62,240 nt of DNA from Salinisphaera sp035690525. GTDB lineage: Bacteria > Pseudomonadota > Gammaproteobacteria > Nevskiales > Salinisphaeraceae. Made by a program: the position numbers and the translations under genes. The stretch is taken from the NCBI RefSeq assembly GCF_035690525.1, contig NZ_DASSKM010000110.1:1-62240 (forward strand). The letters run 5' to 3'. The notes under the pieces are model-generated. The model had not been told where the DNA came from, did no database searches, and was given only the letters and a program-made list of their open reading frames with translations. Below, piece by piece: positions 26,215 to 35,017 of this stretch; the first letter of the stretch is position 1; each line of letters starts with the position of its first letter.

Positions 26215-27048
26215 TCACGCCGGCGGGGCCGCGGCGAAAGCCAGGGCAGGGACCGTGTCGGGCAACCGTCGCGTGCGGCCGATATCCAGCCAGAACTGTT
26301 CCGGCGCATGGAAGTCCGAGCCGATCGAGCCGGCGAGGCCGTGCCGGCGCGCATCGCGGGCCGACTGGCTTTCTTGCGTCACGGTGCTGACGCCGGTACA
26401 GATTTCCAGCCCGTCGCCGCCGGCCGCCGCGAACGCCGCGACCGCGCGCTGACGCCAGGCGCCGGAAAAGCCGTAACCGAACGGGTGGGCGAGAACCGCC
26501 CGGCCGCCCGCAGCATGAATCCAGCCGATGACGTCCTCAAGCCCGGCCCAGACGGTGCGGCGGTAGCCGGGACGGCCCGGTCGAAGATAACGTTTGAACG
26601 CATCCTGACGATTGCGCGCCAGGCCGTCGTCGACCAGGAGCCCGGCGAAATGGGCGCGGCCGATTTCGCCTTCGCCGGCCGCTTCGCGGGCACGCGTCAG
26701 GCCGTCACGCAGCCCGATGCGCGCCAGCCTGTTCGCGATTTCCCGGGCCCGCGTCGCGCGTTCTTGCTGTTGGCGCCTTAATCCGTCGGCCAAACGCTGG
26801 CATTCGATATCCAGCCCGAGGCCGACCACGTGCAACGTACGCCGCTCCCAGGTCGCCGAAATCTCCGACCCCGCGACCAGATCGAGGCCGCAGGCCGCCG
26901 CCGCGCCGCGGGCTTCCTCGACGCCGGCGACGGTGTCGTGATCGGTCAGCGCCAGGCGGACCACGCCGCGAGCGGCGGCGCGTTCAACCAACGCCGTGGG
27001 CGAAAGCCGGCCGTCGGAAGCGGTGGAATGTGTGTGCAGGTCGATCAT
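26215..27048 (-). CDS. PHP-domain phosphoesterase (RNase AM/YciV family)
   Basis: 277 residues. Starts MIDLHTHSTASDGRLSPTAL with the metal-binding H-x-H (His5, His7); further PHP motifs are LTDHDTVAGV, VAGSEISATW, and the late AVLAHPFGYG and GSDFHAPE. Enzymes of this type remove nucleotides from RNA 5' ends or hydrolyse 3',5'-bisphosphonucleotides. In E. coli the homologue lies next to trp genes, unlike here. It converges with ectD. Confidence 0.88.
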   Translation of the reverse strand: MIDLHTHSTASDGRLSPTALVERAAARGVVRLALTDHDTVAGVEEARGAAAACGLDLVAGSEISATWERRTLHVVGLGLDIECQRLADGLRRQQQERATRAREIANRLARIGLRDGLTRAREAAGEGEIGRAHFAGLLVDDGLARNRQDAFKRYLRPGRPGYRRTVWAGLEDVIGWIHAAGGRAVLAHPFGYGFSGAWRQRAVAAFAAAGGDGLEICTGVSTVTQESQSARDARRHGLAGSIGSDFHAPEQFWLDIGRTRRLPDTVPALAFAAAPPA

Positions 27049-27145
27049 GCATCACGCGGCCAACGCCTCGCCAGGAGCCGTCGGCATCAGCATAGAAATC
27101 GAAGCAGCTTACCGCACGCGCGCTTTTGAACCCACGCGCATTAAT

Positions 27146-27179
27146 AAAAAGGGCAGTCGATTCCGACGGCCCTTTTTTT
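27146..27179. terminator. Bidirectional Rho-independent terminator
   Basis: AAAGGGC-a-GTCG-attc-CGAC-g-GCCCTTT with T-run on the plus strand (27173-27179) and an A-run on the left that gives TTTTT on the minus strand. It follows the aldo/keto reductase gene on the minus strand, which is the transcript it most likely ends. Confidence 0.8.
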
Positions 27180-27201
27180 CCTATGCGAAGTGAAGCCGGG
27201 C

Positions 27202-28257
27202 TCAACCTTCGGCGTGGTTCGCGTGCAGCACTTGATCGGCCGGGCCGAGCCGGTCGCTGGCGGTTTTGCGTTGATGCCAGTATGGATACAGCAGCACCGG
27301 GCGGCTGATTTTCTCGATCGCGGCGATCTCGTGGTCGCTCAGTTCGAGCTTGGCGGCGGCCAGATTGTCGTCGAGTTGATGTTCTTTGCGGGCGCCGATC
27401 ACCGCGGTGGTCACGCCCGGCCGGGTCAGAATCCAGGCCAGGGCGACCTGGGCGGCGGACACGCCGTGCGCGTCGCCGACCTCCACCAGCGTCTCGATGA
27501 TGTCGAACAGACGCGACTCATCCGCGATCGGCGGTTCTTCCCAGCCCTCGGAAAAACGCGTGCCCTCGGGCTGGTCGGCGTCGCGGCGATACTTGCCGGA
27601 CAACAAGCCGCCGGCCAGCGGGCTCCAGATCATGGTGCCGAGGCCGGAATCCACCGCGGCCGGCATCAACTCGTACTCGGCCTCGCGCGCCTGCGCGGTG
27701 TAGTGAATCTGCTGGCTGATCGGCTTGATGAAGCCCTCGCGCTCGCAGATCGCGCGTACCTTCATCGCGTGCCAGGCCGAGAAGTTGGAGATGCCGTAGT
27801 AGCGGATCTTGCCGTGGCGCACGAGCGTGTCGAAGGTTTCCAGCGTCTCTTCCAACGGCGTGACGCCGTCCCATTGGTGCATCTGATAGAGATCGATATG
27901 CTCGGTGCCGAGCCGTTTCAGGCTTGCCTCGAGTTGCTGGCGGATATGCGCGCGCGACAGGCCGCGATCGTTGACGCCTTCGCCCATCGGAAAACGGACC
28001 TTGGTGGCGATCAGCACGTCGTTGCGCTTGTCGCCCAGCGCCTGGCCGAGAATCTCTTCCGAGATACCGCCGGAATACATGTTGGCGGTATCGAAGATAT
28101 TGATGCCGGCATCCAGCGCCTTGTCGATCATCGTACGGGCGCCGGAAACATCGGTGTTGCCGATCTTGGCCATATGGCCCTCGCCGCCGAACGTCATCGT
28201 GCCCAGTGTCAGCGTGGACACCTTAAGACCGGAATCGCCGAGCTGACGATATTGCAT
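27202..28257 (-). CDS. Aldo/keto reductase
   Basis: 351 residues from the ATG at 28257 (MQYRQLGDSGLKVSTLTLGT). TIM-barrel AKR with the catalytic set in family positions: Asp in FDTANMYSGG, Tyr in the same motif, Lys in IATKVRFPMG, His in DLYQMHQWDG. The closest type by look is the 'predicted oxidoreductase' (YghZ/Tas-like, potassium-channel beta-subunit-like) group acting on aldehydes or ketones with NADPH. No linked genes suggest a substrate. Confidence 0.88.
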   Translation of the reverse strand: MQYRQLGDSGLKVSTLTLGTMTFGGEGHMAKIGNTDVSGARTMIDKALDAGINIFDTANMYSGGISEEILGQALGDKRNDVLIATKVRFPMGEGVNDRGLSRAHIRQQLEASLKRLGTEHIDLYQMHQWDGVTPLEETLETFDTLVRHGKIRYYGISNFSAWHAMKVRAICEREGFIKPISQQIHYTAQAREAEYELMPAAVDSGLGTMIWSPLAGGLLSGKYRRDADQPEGTRFSEGWEEPPIADESRLFDIIETLVEVGDAHGVSAAQVALAWILTRPGVTTAVIGARKEHQLDDNLAAAKLELSDHEIAAIEKISRPVLLYPYWHQRKTASDRLGPADQVLHANHAEG

Positions 28258-28456
28258 GGGTTGCTCCGTTGTGATTGCAGGCCCAAAGGATGAACATACC
28301 TGGCAAAGAAGTTCAACATGCACATGGGTGATCCGGTCACGGCGTACTCTTGGCTATCATGGGTGATCTGAATTTCCGCCATGGGAGCCACGTGATGTTT
28401 GCCTGCTCGTCATCGCGTGTCGAGGCCGCGCGGCGTCGATTCCGGGCCGCGCCGCG

Positions 28457-29458
28457 ATGAAGCACGATCTGGCGCGACGGTTGCTCGGTCGTCGGCCGCG
28501 GCATATGCCGGGCGCGGCGGAATACGAAATCATTCATCGTCGCGCCGGGGTGTCCGTTCGTTATTATGCGCCCGCCGGCGCGCCGGAAAACGGCGCCGCA
28601 CCGCGTACGCCGCTGGTGCTGGTGCCGCCGCTGGCCGCCGATATCCGTATCTACGACCAGCGCACCCGGCACAGTTTGGTCGCCTATCTGTCGGCGCGTG
28701 GTTTCGATCTTTATCTCGTGGACTGGGGGTGGCCGACACGGGCCGAGGACCGGCGCAACCTGACCGATTACTTCGCCGCGCTGTTGCCCGAGATGCTCAA
28801 TCGCGTGCGCTTTCACAGCGGGCGCCACCGTCTGTGCCTGCACGGCTGGCGTCTGGGTGGGCTGTTGGCGTTGTGCTACGCCGCGATCAGCCCGGCCGGG
28901 GATCTGGCCGGGCTGGTCCTGCTGGATACCTGCATCGACTATGCGGCCGAGCCGGTCGGGGCGGCCGTGGCCGGCGGATTGCGTCGGCGCGCGAGGCGCT
29001 GGCGCCGATTGGCCGGGCTACGCGCCGGTCATCTGCCGGTGTCGGCGCTGCACCTGCCGAGTTGGCTGCAGGCAACCGCGCGCCAGGCCGTGCTCGGCCC
29101 CGCGCAACCGCCGGACGACGACGCGTTGCGGGCGCGCGCTTATCCGGGCGGGGTAGTGGCGGATGTCATCGATCATCTATGGACCGACAACCTGCTGGCC
29201 GCCGGCCGGCTGCCGATGGCGCACGCGAGCGCCGGTCTCGCCGCGGTGCGTGCCCCGATTCTGTTTATCGCCGATGCCGATCATCCGGTGTGCTCGCCCG
29301 GTTGCGGAGCGCGCCTGGCCGCGGTCGTGAGCAGTCGCGATATCGAATGCGAATGGACACACGGCGATCCCCTGCATCCGGCCTGCGGCGCCCTGATGGC
29401 CCGGCGCAGTTGGTCGCGCGTCGCCGACTGGTTGATCGCGCGCGACACGAGGCCGTGA
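28457..29458 (+). CDS. PHA synthase-like alpha/beta-hydrolase with replaced nucleophile
   Basis: 333 residues. The core reads like class III PhaC: LVLVPPLAADIRIYDQ, GFDLYLVDWGWPTR, NLTDYFAALLPEML and a C-terminal PILFIADADHPV. The nucleophile elbow, normally G-x-C-x-G (or Ser in hydrolases), is HGWRLGG with Arg132 at the nucleophile position (codon CGT at 28850). TGT (Cys) or AGT (Ser) would each be one base away. The Asp and His region are kept. I infer either a non-catalytic paralogue or a recently inactivated gene. Whether it still binds acyl-CoA or PHA is unknown. Codon use is normal for the region. An FAD dehydrogenase gene follows. Confidence 0.7.
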   Translation: MKHDLARRLLGRRPRHMPGAAEYEIIHRRAGVSVRYYAPAGAPENGAAPRTPLVLVPPLAADIRIYDQRTRHSLVAYLSARGFDLYLVDWGWPTRAEDRRNLTDYFAALLPEMLNRVRFHSGRHRLCLHGWRLGGLLALCYAAISPAGDLAGLVLLDTCIDYAAEPVGAAVAGGLRRRARRWRRLAGLRAGHLPVSALHLPSWLQATARQAVLGPAQPPDDDALRARAYPGGVVADVIDHLWTDNLLAAGRLPMAHASAGLAAVRAPILFIADADHPVCSPGCGARLAAVVSSRDIECEWTHGDPLHPACGALMARRSWSRVADWLIARDTRP

Positions 29459-29548
29459 CGTCGCGCGCCGACAGCACTATGTTCGAAACTCGAAGCCGCA
29501 TCGACGCGCGCGGCGCTCATATTGAAGACCGGCCCACCGGAGAACGCG

Positions 29549-31213
29549 ATGGCTGAGCATACCGACGCCTTGGTAATCGGCGCGGGCCTGGCCGGGCTTG
29601 TCGCCGCGGTCGAGCTGGCCGATGCCGGCCGCTCGGTTCGACTTCTCGAGCAGGAGGGCGAGAACTCGCTCGGCGGCCAGGCGCATTGGTCGCTCGGTGG
29701 TCTATTTCTTGTGGATACGCCCGAGCAACGGCGCATGGGGATTGCGGATTCGGCCGAGCTCGCCTGGCAGGACTGGCTGGGCTCGGCCGGCTTCGACCGG
29801 TCCGAGGATCACTGGCCGCGGCGCACTGCCGAAGCGTTCGTCGAGTTCGCCGCCGGCGGCATGCGCGAATGGCTGCGCGGCCTGGGCATGCGTTGGTTCC
29901 CGGTCGTGGGCTGGGCCGAGCGCGGCAGCGGCGCGGCGGACGGCCACGGCAATTCGGTGCCGCGTTTTCATATCACCTGGGGCACGGGGCCGGGCATCGT
30001 GGCGCCGTTTGAGCGACGGCTGCGCGCGCATATCGCCGCGGCTCGGGTGCATCTGCAGTGTCGTCATCGGGTCGACGCGCTGTGTACCACCGGCGGCCAT
30101 GTCCGCGGCGCAAGCGGGGCGATTTTGGCCGCGAGCCCGGCCGAACGCGGGCAGCGCTCGTCGCGCGAGGTCGTTGACACTTTCGAATACACGGCGGATG
30201 CGATCGTGATCGCCAGCGGCGGCATCGGCGGCGATCACGCCAAGGTGCGCGCCAACTGGCCGATAGCGCGGCTCGGCCCGCCGCCGAAGCATATGCTCTC
30301 CGGCGTGCCCCACCATGTGGACGGGCGCATGATCGACATCGCGGCAGGCGATGCGCGGGCCGCGGTCATCAACGCCGATCGCATGTGGCACTACACCGAA
30401 GGGGTGGCCAACTGGCGGCCGATCTGGCCCGGACACGGCATTCGCATCATCCCCGGGCCGTCGTCGCTATGGCTGGACGCGGCCGGTCGGCGCCTGGCGG
30501 CGCCTTGTGTGCCCGGTTTCGATACGCTGGCGACGCTGCGCGCGATTCTGGCCACCGGCTACGACTATTCTTGGTTCGTGCTCGATCAGTCGATCATCGA
30601 AAAAGAATTCGCGCTCTCGGGCTCGGAGCAAAATCCGGACATGACCTCGCAGTCGTGGCGCCGCGTGCTGCGTGCGCGGCTGGCGCGGGGCGCGCCGGCG
30701 CCGGTGGAGGCGTTCAAGACCCGGGGGGCCGATTTCGTCGTCGCCGGCAACGTCGCGGAACTCGCCGCCGGCATGAATCGCCTGACCGGCGAAACGCTGA
30801 TCGATGCCGAGACGCTCGAAGCCACGATCGTGGCGCGCGATCGCCAGATGGCCAACCGCTTTTCCAAGGACGCGCAGATCACGGCGATTGCCGGCGCGCG
30901 CGCGTACCGCGGCGATCGATTGTTCCGTGTCGCCCGGCCGCACCGGTTGCTGGACCCGGCCCACGGCCCGTTGATCGCCGTGCGTCTGCATATTCTGACC
31001 CGCAAGACCCTGGGCGGCTTGCATACCGACCTGCAGGCCCGGGTACTGGACGCCGCCGGCGAGCCGATCCCGGGCCTCTACGCCGCGGGCGAGGCGGCCG
31101 GCTTCGGCGGCGGCGGTTATCACGGTTACAACGCGCTCGAGGGCACGTTCCTCGGCGGCTGTCTTTTTTCGGGGCGCTGCGCGGGGCGACATGCCGCCGG
31201 CTCTGCGTCTTAA
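29549..31213 (+). CDS. FAD-binding dehydrogenase (3-ketosteroid/fumarate-reductase-like flavoprotein)
   Basis: 554 residues from the ATG at 29549, chosen for its GGAGA ribosome binding site and because the dinucleotide fold starts at once: LVIGAGLAGLVAAVELADAG with an E-rich next strand. A substrate-domain section with GGQAHWSLGGLF and a C-terminal GLYAAGEAAGFGGGGYHGYN FAD-contact motif place it in the FAD-dependent succinate/fumarate/ketosteroid dehydrogenase group. No signal peptide or heme motif. The substrate cannot be told; the neighbours are a PhaC-like gene and a thioesterase, so a lipid-linked role is possible. Confidence 0.82.
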   Translation: MAEHTDALVIGAGLAGLVAAVELADAGRSVRLLEQEGENSLGGQAHWSLGGLFLVDTPEQRRMGIADSAELAWQDWLGSAGFDRSEDHWPRRTAEAFVEFAAGGMREWLRGLGMRWFPVVGWAERGSGAADGHGNSVPRFHITWGTGPGIVAPFERRLRAHIAAARVHLQCRHRVDALCTTGGHVRGASGAILAASPAERGQRSSREVVDTFEYTADAIVIASGGIGGDHAKVRANWPIARLGPPPKHMLSGVPHHVDGRMIDIAAGDARAAVINADRMWHYTEGVANWRPIWPGHGIRIIPGPSSLWLDAAGRRLAAPCVPGFDTLATLRAILATGYDYSWFVLDQSIIEKEFALSGSEQNPDMTSQSWRRVLRARLARGAPAPVEAFKTRGADFVVAGNVAELAAGMNRLTGETLIDAETLEATIVARDRQMANRFSKDAQITAIAGARAYRGDRLFRVARPHRLLDPAHGPLIAVRLHILTRKTLGGLHTDLQARVLDAAGEPIPGLYAAGEAAGFGGGGYHGYNALEGTFLGGCLFSGRCAGRHAAGSAS

Positions 31214-31320
31214 TGACCGGCCGGTGTTTCCGGTTCGTATTCACGACCTGTTGGCCCATGCCTCGACAATACGGCGGCGTATTGCGATAGGCTGTAGCGG
31301 CATTTCAACCGGGTCGCTCT

Positions 31321-32139
31321 ATGACCGACCATTCCCACCGCACGCCTTTATCCGCGTTACTCGGTCAGTTCCAACCCGAGGGCACGGCGCACGAGATCGA
31401 AATACCCGAAGATTGGCTGCAAGGCCGGGCGATCTACGGCGGCTTGTCGGCGGCGATTTGCTTGGCCGCGATCAAGGCCGCGCACGGCGATCTGGCGCCG
31501 CTGCGCTCGGCTCAGATCGCATTCGTCGGGCCGGCCGGTCCGCGGCTGGGCGTTCGATCGCAGCTGTTGCGCCGGGGCAAGTCGACCGCCTTCGTCGCCG
31601 CGGACATCGCCAGCGGCGAAGCTGCGGCGGTGCGCGCCACTTTCGCGTTCGGCCGGGCGCGCTCGTCGACGCTCGCGTATCAGGATCTCGCGGCGCCCCC
31701 GGTTGCCGATGCCGCGGCGGGCGGGCTGTTTTTCGAAGACGAACAGGGCCGCAATCTCGGGCCGAACTTCGCCCGACACTTCGACACCGCGCGCGTGGCT
31801 GGCGCGGCGCCGATGAGCGCAGCCGAAGAGCCGGAATTCTGTGTCTGGATACGGCATCGCGATGAAGCGGTGCGCGATTCGACGGTCGGGCTGGTGGCCC
31901 TGGCCGACGCGTTGCCCCCGGCCGCCATGGCCTGTATGCAGCAGCCGGCTCCGGTGAGCAGCGTCACCTGGCAGTTCGAACTGTTGGGCGAACGGCCGGC
32001 GACCGTGGACGGCTGGTGGCTGTGTCGTTCGCGCGCCGAACGGATCGGCGACGGCTATTCCAGCCAGCACATGACGATCTGGAACAGCCGGCACGAACCC
32101 GTGCTGGTCGGCCGGCAGGCGGTCGCCGTTTTTGCTTAG
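31321..32139 (+). CDS. Acyl-CoA thioesterase-like double hot-dog protein
   Basis: 272 residues. The N-terminal half has the TesB-like pattern GRAIYGGLSAAICLAA and a PLRSAQIAFVGPAGP strand; the C-terminal half repeats the fold with DGWWLCRSRAERIGDGYSSQ. Family proteins hydrolyse acyl-CoAs. No other catalytic motif is recognisable. Its stop overlaps the convergent smpB stop by four bases (32136-32139). Confidence 0.75.
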   Translation: MTDHSHRTPLSALLGQFQPEGTAHEIEIPEDWLQGRAIYGGLSAAICLAAIKAAHGDLAPLRSAQIAFVGPAGPRLGVRSQLLRRGKSTAFVAADIASGEAAAVRATFAFGRARSSTLAYQDLAAPPVADAAAGGLFFEDEQGRNLGPNFARHFDTARVAGAAPMSAAEEPEFCVWIRHRDEAVRDSTVGLVALADALPPAAMACMQQPAPVSSVTWQFELLGERPATVDGWWLCRSRAERIGDGYSSQHMTIWNSRHEPVLVGRQAVAVFA

Positions 32140-32615
32140 CCTTCGCTGCGCATGATCTGAGCCTTGCGCCGCTGCCAGTCCTGGTTCTTTTTCGCCTCGC
32201 GCTTGTCGTGCTTGGCCTTGCCCTTGGCCAGCGCGATTTCGAGCTTCGCCTTGCCGCGGCTCCAGTACATGGTCAGCGGCACGATCGTGAAACCTTTCTG
32301 CTCGGTGGCGCCGATCAACGTGGCCAGTTCGCGTTCGTGCAGTAGCAGCTTGCGCGTTCGCGTGGCGTCGGCGACGACGTGCGTGGAGGCTGACTCCAGT
32401 GGCTGGATATGGCCGCCCAGCAAGAAGGCCTCGCCGTGCCTGATCAGAACATACGCCTCAGCGATCCGGCCCTTGCCGGCGCGCAATGACTTGACTTCCC
32501 AACCTTCGAGAACCAATCCGGCCTCCAGGCGCTCCTCGATGAAATAATCGTGGCGCGCGCGCCGGTTGAGCGCGATCGTGCTCGACGGCTGCTTTTTGTC
32601 CTTGCGTTTGCTCAT
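32136..32615 (-). CDS. smpB: tmRNA-binding protein SmpB
   Basis: 159 residues from the ATG at 32615. OB-fold with the family segments NRRARHDYFIEERLEAGLVL, GWEVKSLRAGK, GEAFLLGGHI and YWSRGKAKLEIALAKGKAKHD, and a basic tail for ribosome binding. With tmRNA it rescues stalled ribosomes. A perfect TATAAT on the minus strand ends 7 bases before the ATG, so the transcript may be almost leaderless; I see no ribosome binding site. The ssrA gene is not in the window. Confidence 0.96.
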   Translation of the reverse strand: MSKRKDKKQPSSTIALNRRARHDYFIEERLEAGLVLEGWEVKSLRAGKGRIAEAYVLIRHGEAFLLGGHIQPLESASTHVVADATRTRKLLLHERELATLIGATEQKGFTIVPLTMYWSRGKAKLEIALAKGKAKHDKREAKKNQDWQRRKAQIMRSEG

Positions 32616-32621
32616 GGACTT

Positions 32622-32627
32622 ATTATA
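32622..32627 (-). promoter_or_regulatory. Possible -10 box for smpB (near-leaderless)
   Basis: On the minus strand TATAAT lies at 32627-32622. Transcription would then start about at the smpB ATG (32615). No matching -35 box is evident in the 37-bp space shared with the divergent transporter gene. Confidence 0.35.
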
Positions 32628-32652
32628 GCCGGCGAGGCAAGCTCTGCGGGCC

Positions 32653-34044
32653 ATGGCGCGTTTCTATCGTCCTTCACCGCAGAACTGGTCGTCTTCCGCG
32701 CGATTCGTGATCGTCTGTAGTGCGGCGATTGTGAGTCTCGGCGATTTCTGGCGCCTTCCTTATTTGTTATCGACCTACGGCGGCTCCGCTTTTCTGCTGG
32801 TTTATTTGCTGGCGCTGATATTCATGGGCATGCCCGTATTCAGCGCCCAGGTGCTCATGGCGCGCGGCAGCCATATGGACGTCCCCGGCGTAATCGCGCG
32901 GTGGACGCGCGAAAAGCCGCATTCGCGCTTGTGGACGTTGGGCGCCTACGCGACGCTGGTCGGCGCGCTCCTGCTGCTGGCCGCCTATGCCGTAGTCGGG
33001 AGCTGGTCGCTCGCGTACAGCATGCACGCGGTATCCGGTGCGCTCGGCGGGGTTTCGGCGGAGCAGTCGGCGGCCCGGTTCGTCGCGTTCGCGCGCGACG
33101 GCGAACGCGGGCTTGGCTGGCTCTTGTTGTTCGTGTTGCTGCTCGTCGCCACCGCCGCGCGTGGCTTGCAGCGGGGCACCGAGCCGGTCATGCGCACGCT
33201 CGCCGCCTGCATGCTCGGGCTGCTCACCCTGCTGTTGATCGTGGCCGTCTGGCGTTGGCCGGCCGCCGGCGCATCGGCACGGTTGTTGCGGTTCGACCCG
33301 GGCGCTCTGGGTGCGCGCGGCGTATTGGAAGCGTTGTATCAGGCATTCTTTTCGCTCAGCCTCGGCACCGGGGTCATTGTCGCGCTGGCTTCGCGTCTGC
33401 CGTCGCGCGCGCGCGCCGTGCGTTTATCCGCGATGGTGATCGTGGCCAGCCAGATCGTCGCCTTCGCCTTCGCGGTCGTGCTCGCCAGCCTGGTTCCCGG
33501 CATCGGGGGCGATTTGTCGGCCGGCGCGCAGCGTATCTTCGAGGTCCTGCCGGTCAGCGTGCGCCCGGTTTGGACGATGGCGCTGTTGTTCGTTTTGCTG
33601 GCCATGGTCAGCATGACGACCGGGATCGGTCTGTTCGAGCCGCTGGTGCAGGCGGTGTCGCAGCGGGCCCGGCTGCCGCGTCTTCAGGCTTCGGTCTATA
33701 CCGGCGTGGCGGTCGCCGTTCTCGGCCTGGCCGCGCAGAATTCGTTCGGCGCCCTGGCCGGCTGGCGGCTGTTCAATTGGAACATCTTCGACTGGTTCAG
33801 CCTGATCAGCGCCCGCTGGCTGATCCCGGTAACCGGCCTGATGCTGTGCGTGCTCGTCGGGCGCGTGCTGGCCCGGCGTCGCCTGATCGAAGCGTGGAGC
33901 CCCCGCCGGGACACGTCGGGAACGACGACTTTCGCCGTCTGGCACGTGTTGCTGCGTTATCCGGCCCGTATCGCGCTAATCGCGGTAGTGGCTTATGCGT
34001 TCGGGGTGCTGGATCTGATTCAGGCGATATGGAAACCTTCTTGA
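32653..34044 (+). CDS. Neurotransmitter:sodium symporter (NSS) family transporter, atypical
   Basis: 463 residues, 11-12 hydrophobic helices. The first helix has SLGDFWRLPYLLSTYGGSAF, matching the NSS signature GLGNFWRFPYL..NGGGAFL. Key positions differ: the Asn that in LeuT (N27) helps bind sodium is Asp31 here, and flanking Gly/Ala are Ile and Ser. Bacterial NSS proteins take up amino acids or biogenic amines with sodium, fitting a marine or saline habitat. The gene overlaps rnfH as TGATG. It fills the position between smpB and rnfH where ratA lies in many gammaproteobacteria. Confidence 0.85.
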   Translation: MARFYRPSPQNWSSSARFVIVCSAAIVSLGDFWRLPYLLSTYGGSAFLLVYLLALIFMGMPVFSAQVLMARGSHMDVPGVIARWTREKPHSRLWTLGAYATLVGALLLLAAYAVVGSWSLAYSMHAVSGALGGVSAEQSAARFVAFARDGERGLGWLLLFVLLLVATAARGLQRGTEPVMRTLAACMLGLLTLLLIVAVWRWPAAGASARLLRFDPGALGARGVLEALYQAFFSLSLGTGVIVALASRLPSRARAVRLSAMVIVASQIVAFAFAVVLASLVPGIGGDLSAGAQRIFEVLPVSVRPVWTMALLFVLLAMVSMTTGIGLFEPLVQAVSQRARLPRLQASVYTGVAVAVLGLAAQNSFGALAGWRLFNWNIFDWFSLISARWLIPVTGLMLCVLVGRVLARRRLIEAWSPRRDTSGTTTFAVWHVLLRYPARIALIAVVAYAFGVLDLIQAIWKPS

Positions 34045-34337
34045 TGAGCGATTGGCCGAGCAAACAGGTGGAAGTCGTGTTTGCGCTACCGGGGCGGTGT
34101 TGGCGCGAGACGGTGGTTGTGGCCGCCGATGCGACGGCCGAAACGGTGGCGCGCGCCTCGGGCCTGGAACAGCTGTGCCGCGAGCAGTGCGGCGGCGCGC
34201 CCGCGGCCTATGGCGTGTTCGGGCGCAAGATCGATGCGCGCGAGATCGTCGGCGACGGTCAGCGGCTCGAGTTGTACCGCCCATTGACGGCCGATCCGCG
34301 CGAGCGCCGCCGGCGCCGCGCGAAATACAAGAACTGA
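34044..34337 (+). CDS. rnfH: RnfH/RatB-family small protein
   Basis: 97 residues from the ATG sharing its A with the upstream stop (TGATG). Ubiquitin-like beta-grasp UPF0125 protein with VEVVFALPGRCWRETV, CREQCGGAPAAYGVFGRKID and LYRPLTADPRERRRRRAK. Associated by gene order with smpB, bamE and recN; role unclear. The usual partner ratA (a START-like protein) is missing, and translation is coupled to the NSS transporter. Confidence 0.9.
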   Translation: MSDWPSKQVEVVFALPGRCWRETVVVAADATAETVARASGLEQLCREQCGGAPAAYGVFGRKIDAREIVGDGQRLELYRPLTADPRERRRRRAKYKN

Positions 34338-34353
34338 AGGCTCCTCTTAGAGC

Positions 34354-34929
34354 CTAATCCGGCTGGCCGGGGAGCGGCGGACCTTTGTGCGGCAGCGGGT
34401 CCTCGATGGTCGGCCGGGTCTCGGTGGTTACGGTCCGGTTCGAGCCGGGCAGGTTCTCGTCGTTCGCACTCGTGTTGTTCTCGGCGGCGTTGCCCAGCGC
34501 CTGATCTGCACTCGACGAGTTCATCGTGCCGAGCGGCGCGCCGATCGCGCTCGTCCCGCCCGGGAGTGGCGCTGTATCGCCGGGGCCGGGCTGGTTACCG
34601 GCCTTGAACGCCTGGGCCATGTATTCCTCGTCGCCTTCGATATCGGTAAGTTTGCCGTCGGTGAAATACAGATTCAGTTGGGACTCACGAACATGCGCAT
34701 ACGGGTTCCGGTAGTAGAACACGTAGTCCCAGCGGTCCGTTTCGAACGGCGACTTGATCAGGGGCGTGCCGAGCACGTAGGCCACCTGTTTCTTGGTCAT
34801 GCCTTTTTTAAGTTTGGCGACCTGATCGGTGGTCACGATGTTCCCCTGAACGATCGGAACGCGAAAGAACACCGGAAGACTGCAGGCCGAAAGCGCCAAC
34901 AGCAGCATGAGCGCAGCGAGTGGTTTCAT
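34354..34929 (-). CDS. bamE: Outer-membrane assembly lipoprotein BamE
   Basis: 191 residues from the ATG at 34929. Lipobox LSAC (Cys about 16), then the SmpA/OmlA core VQGNIVTTDQVAKLKKGMTK with VAYVLGTPLIKSPFE and RWDYVFYYRN. The core ends by about residue 105; the remaining 85 residues are a low-complexity Gly/Asn/Ser/Pro/Thr tail, longer than E. coli BamE (113 residues). The protein supports the BAM complex in outer-membrane protein folding. Convergent with rnfH and followed upstream on the same strand by recN, conserved order. Confidence 0.93.
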   Translation of the reverse strand: MKPLAALMLLLALSACSLPVFFRVPIVQGNIVTTDQVAKLKKGMTKKQVAYVLGTPLIKSPFETDRWDYVFYYRNPYAHVRESQLNLYFTDGKLTDIEGDEEYMAQAFKAGNQPGPGDTAPLPGGTSAIGAPLGTMNSSSADQALGNAAENNTSANDENLPGSNRTVTTETRPTIEDPLPHKGPPLPGQPD

Positions 34930-35017
34930 AGATCGAAAGCCCCTATTGATCGGGCGCATCATACGGCAGCCTATTTTCAGCTGCCAAACGGCGCGGCTTG
35001 CGCAAGCTGGCAAGCGA

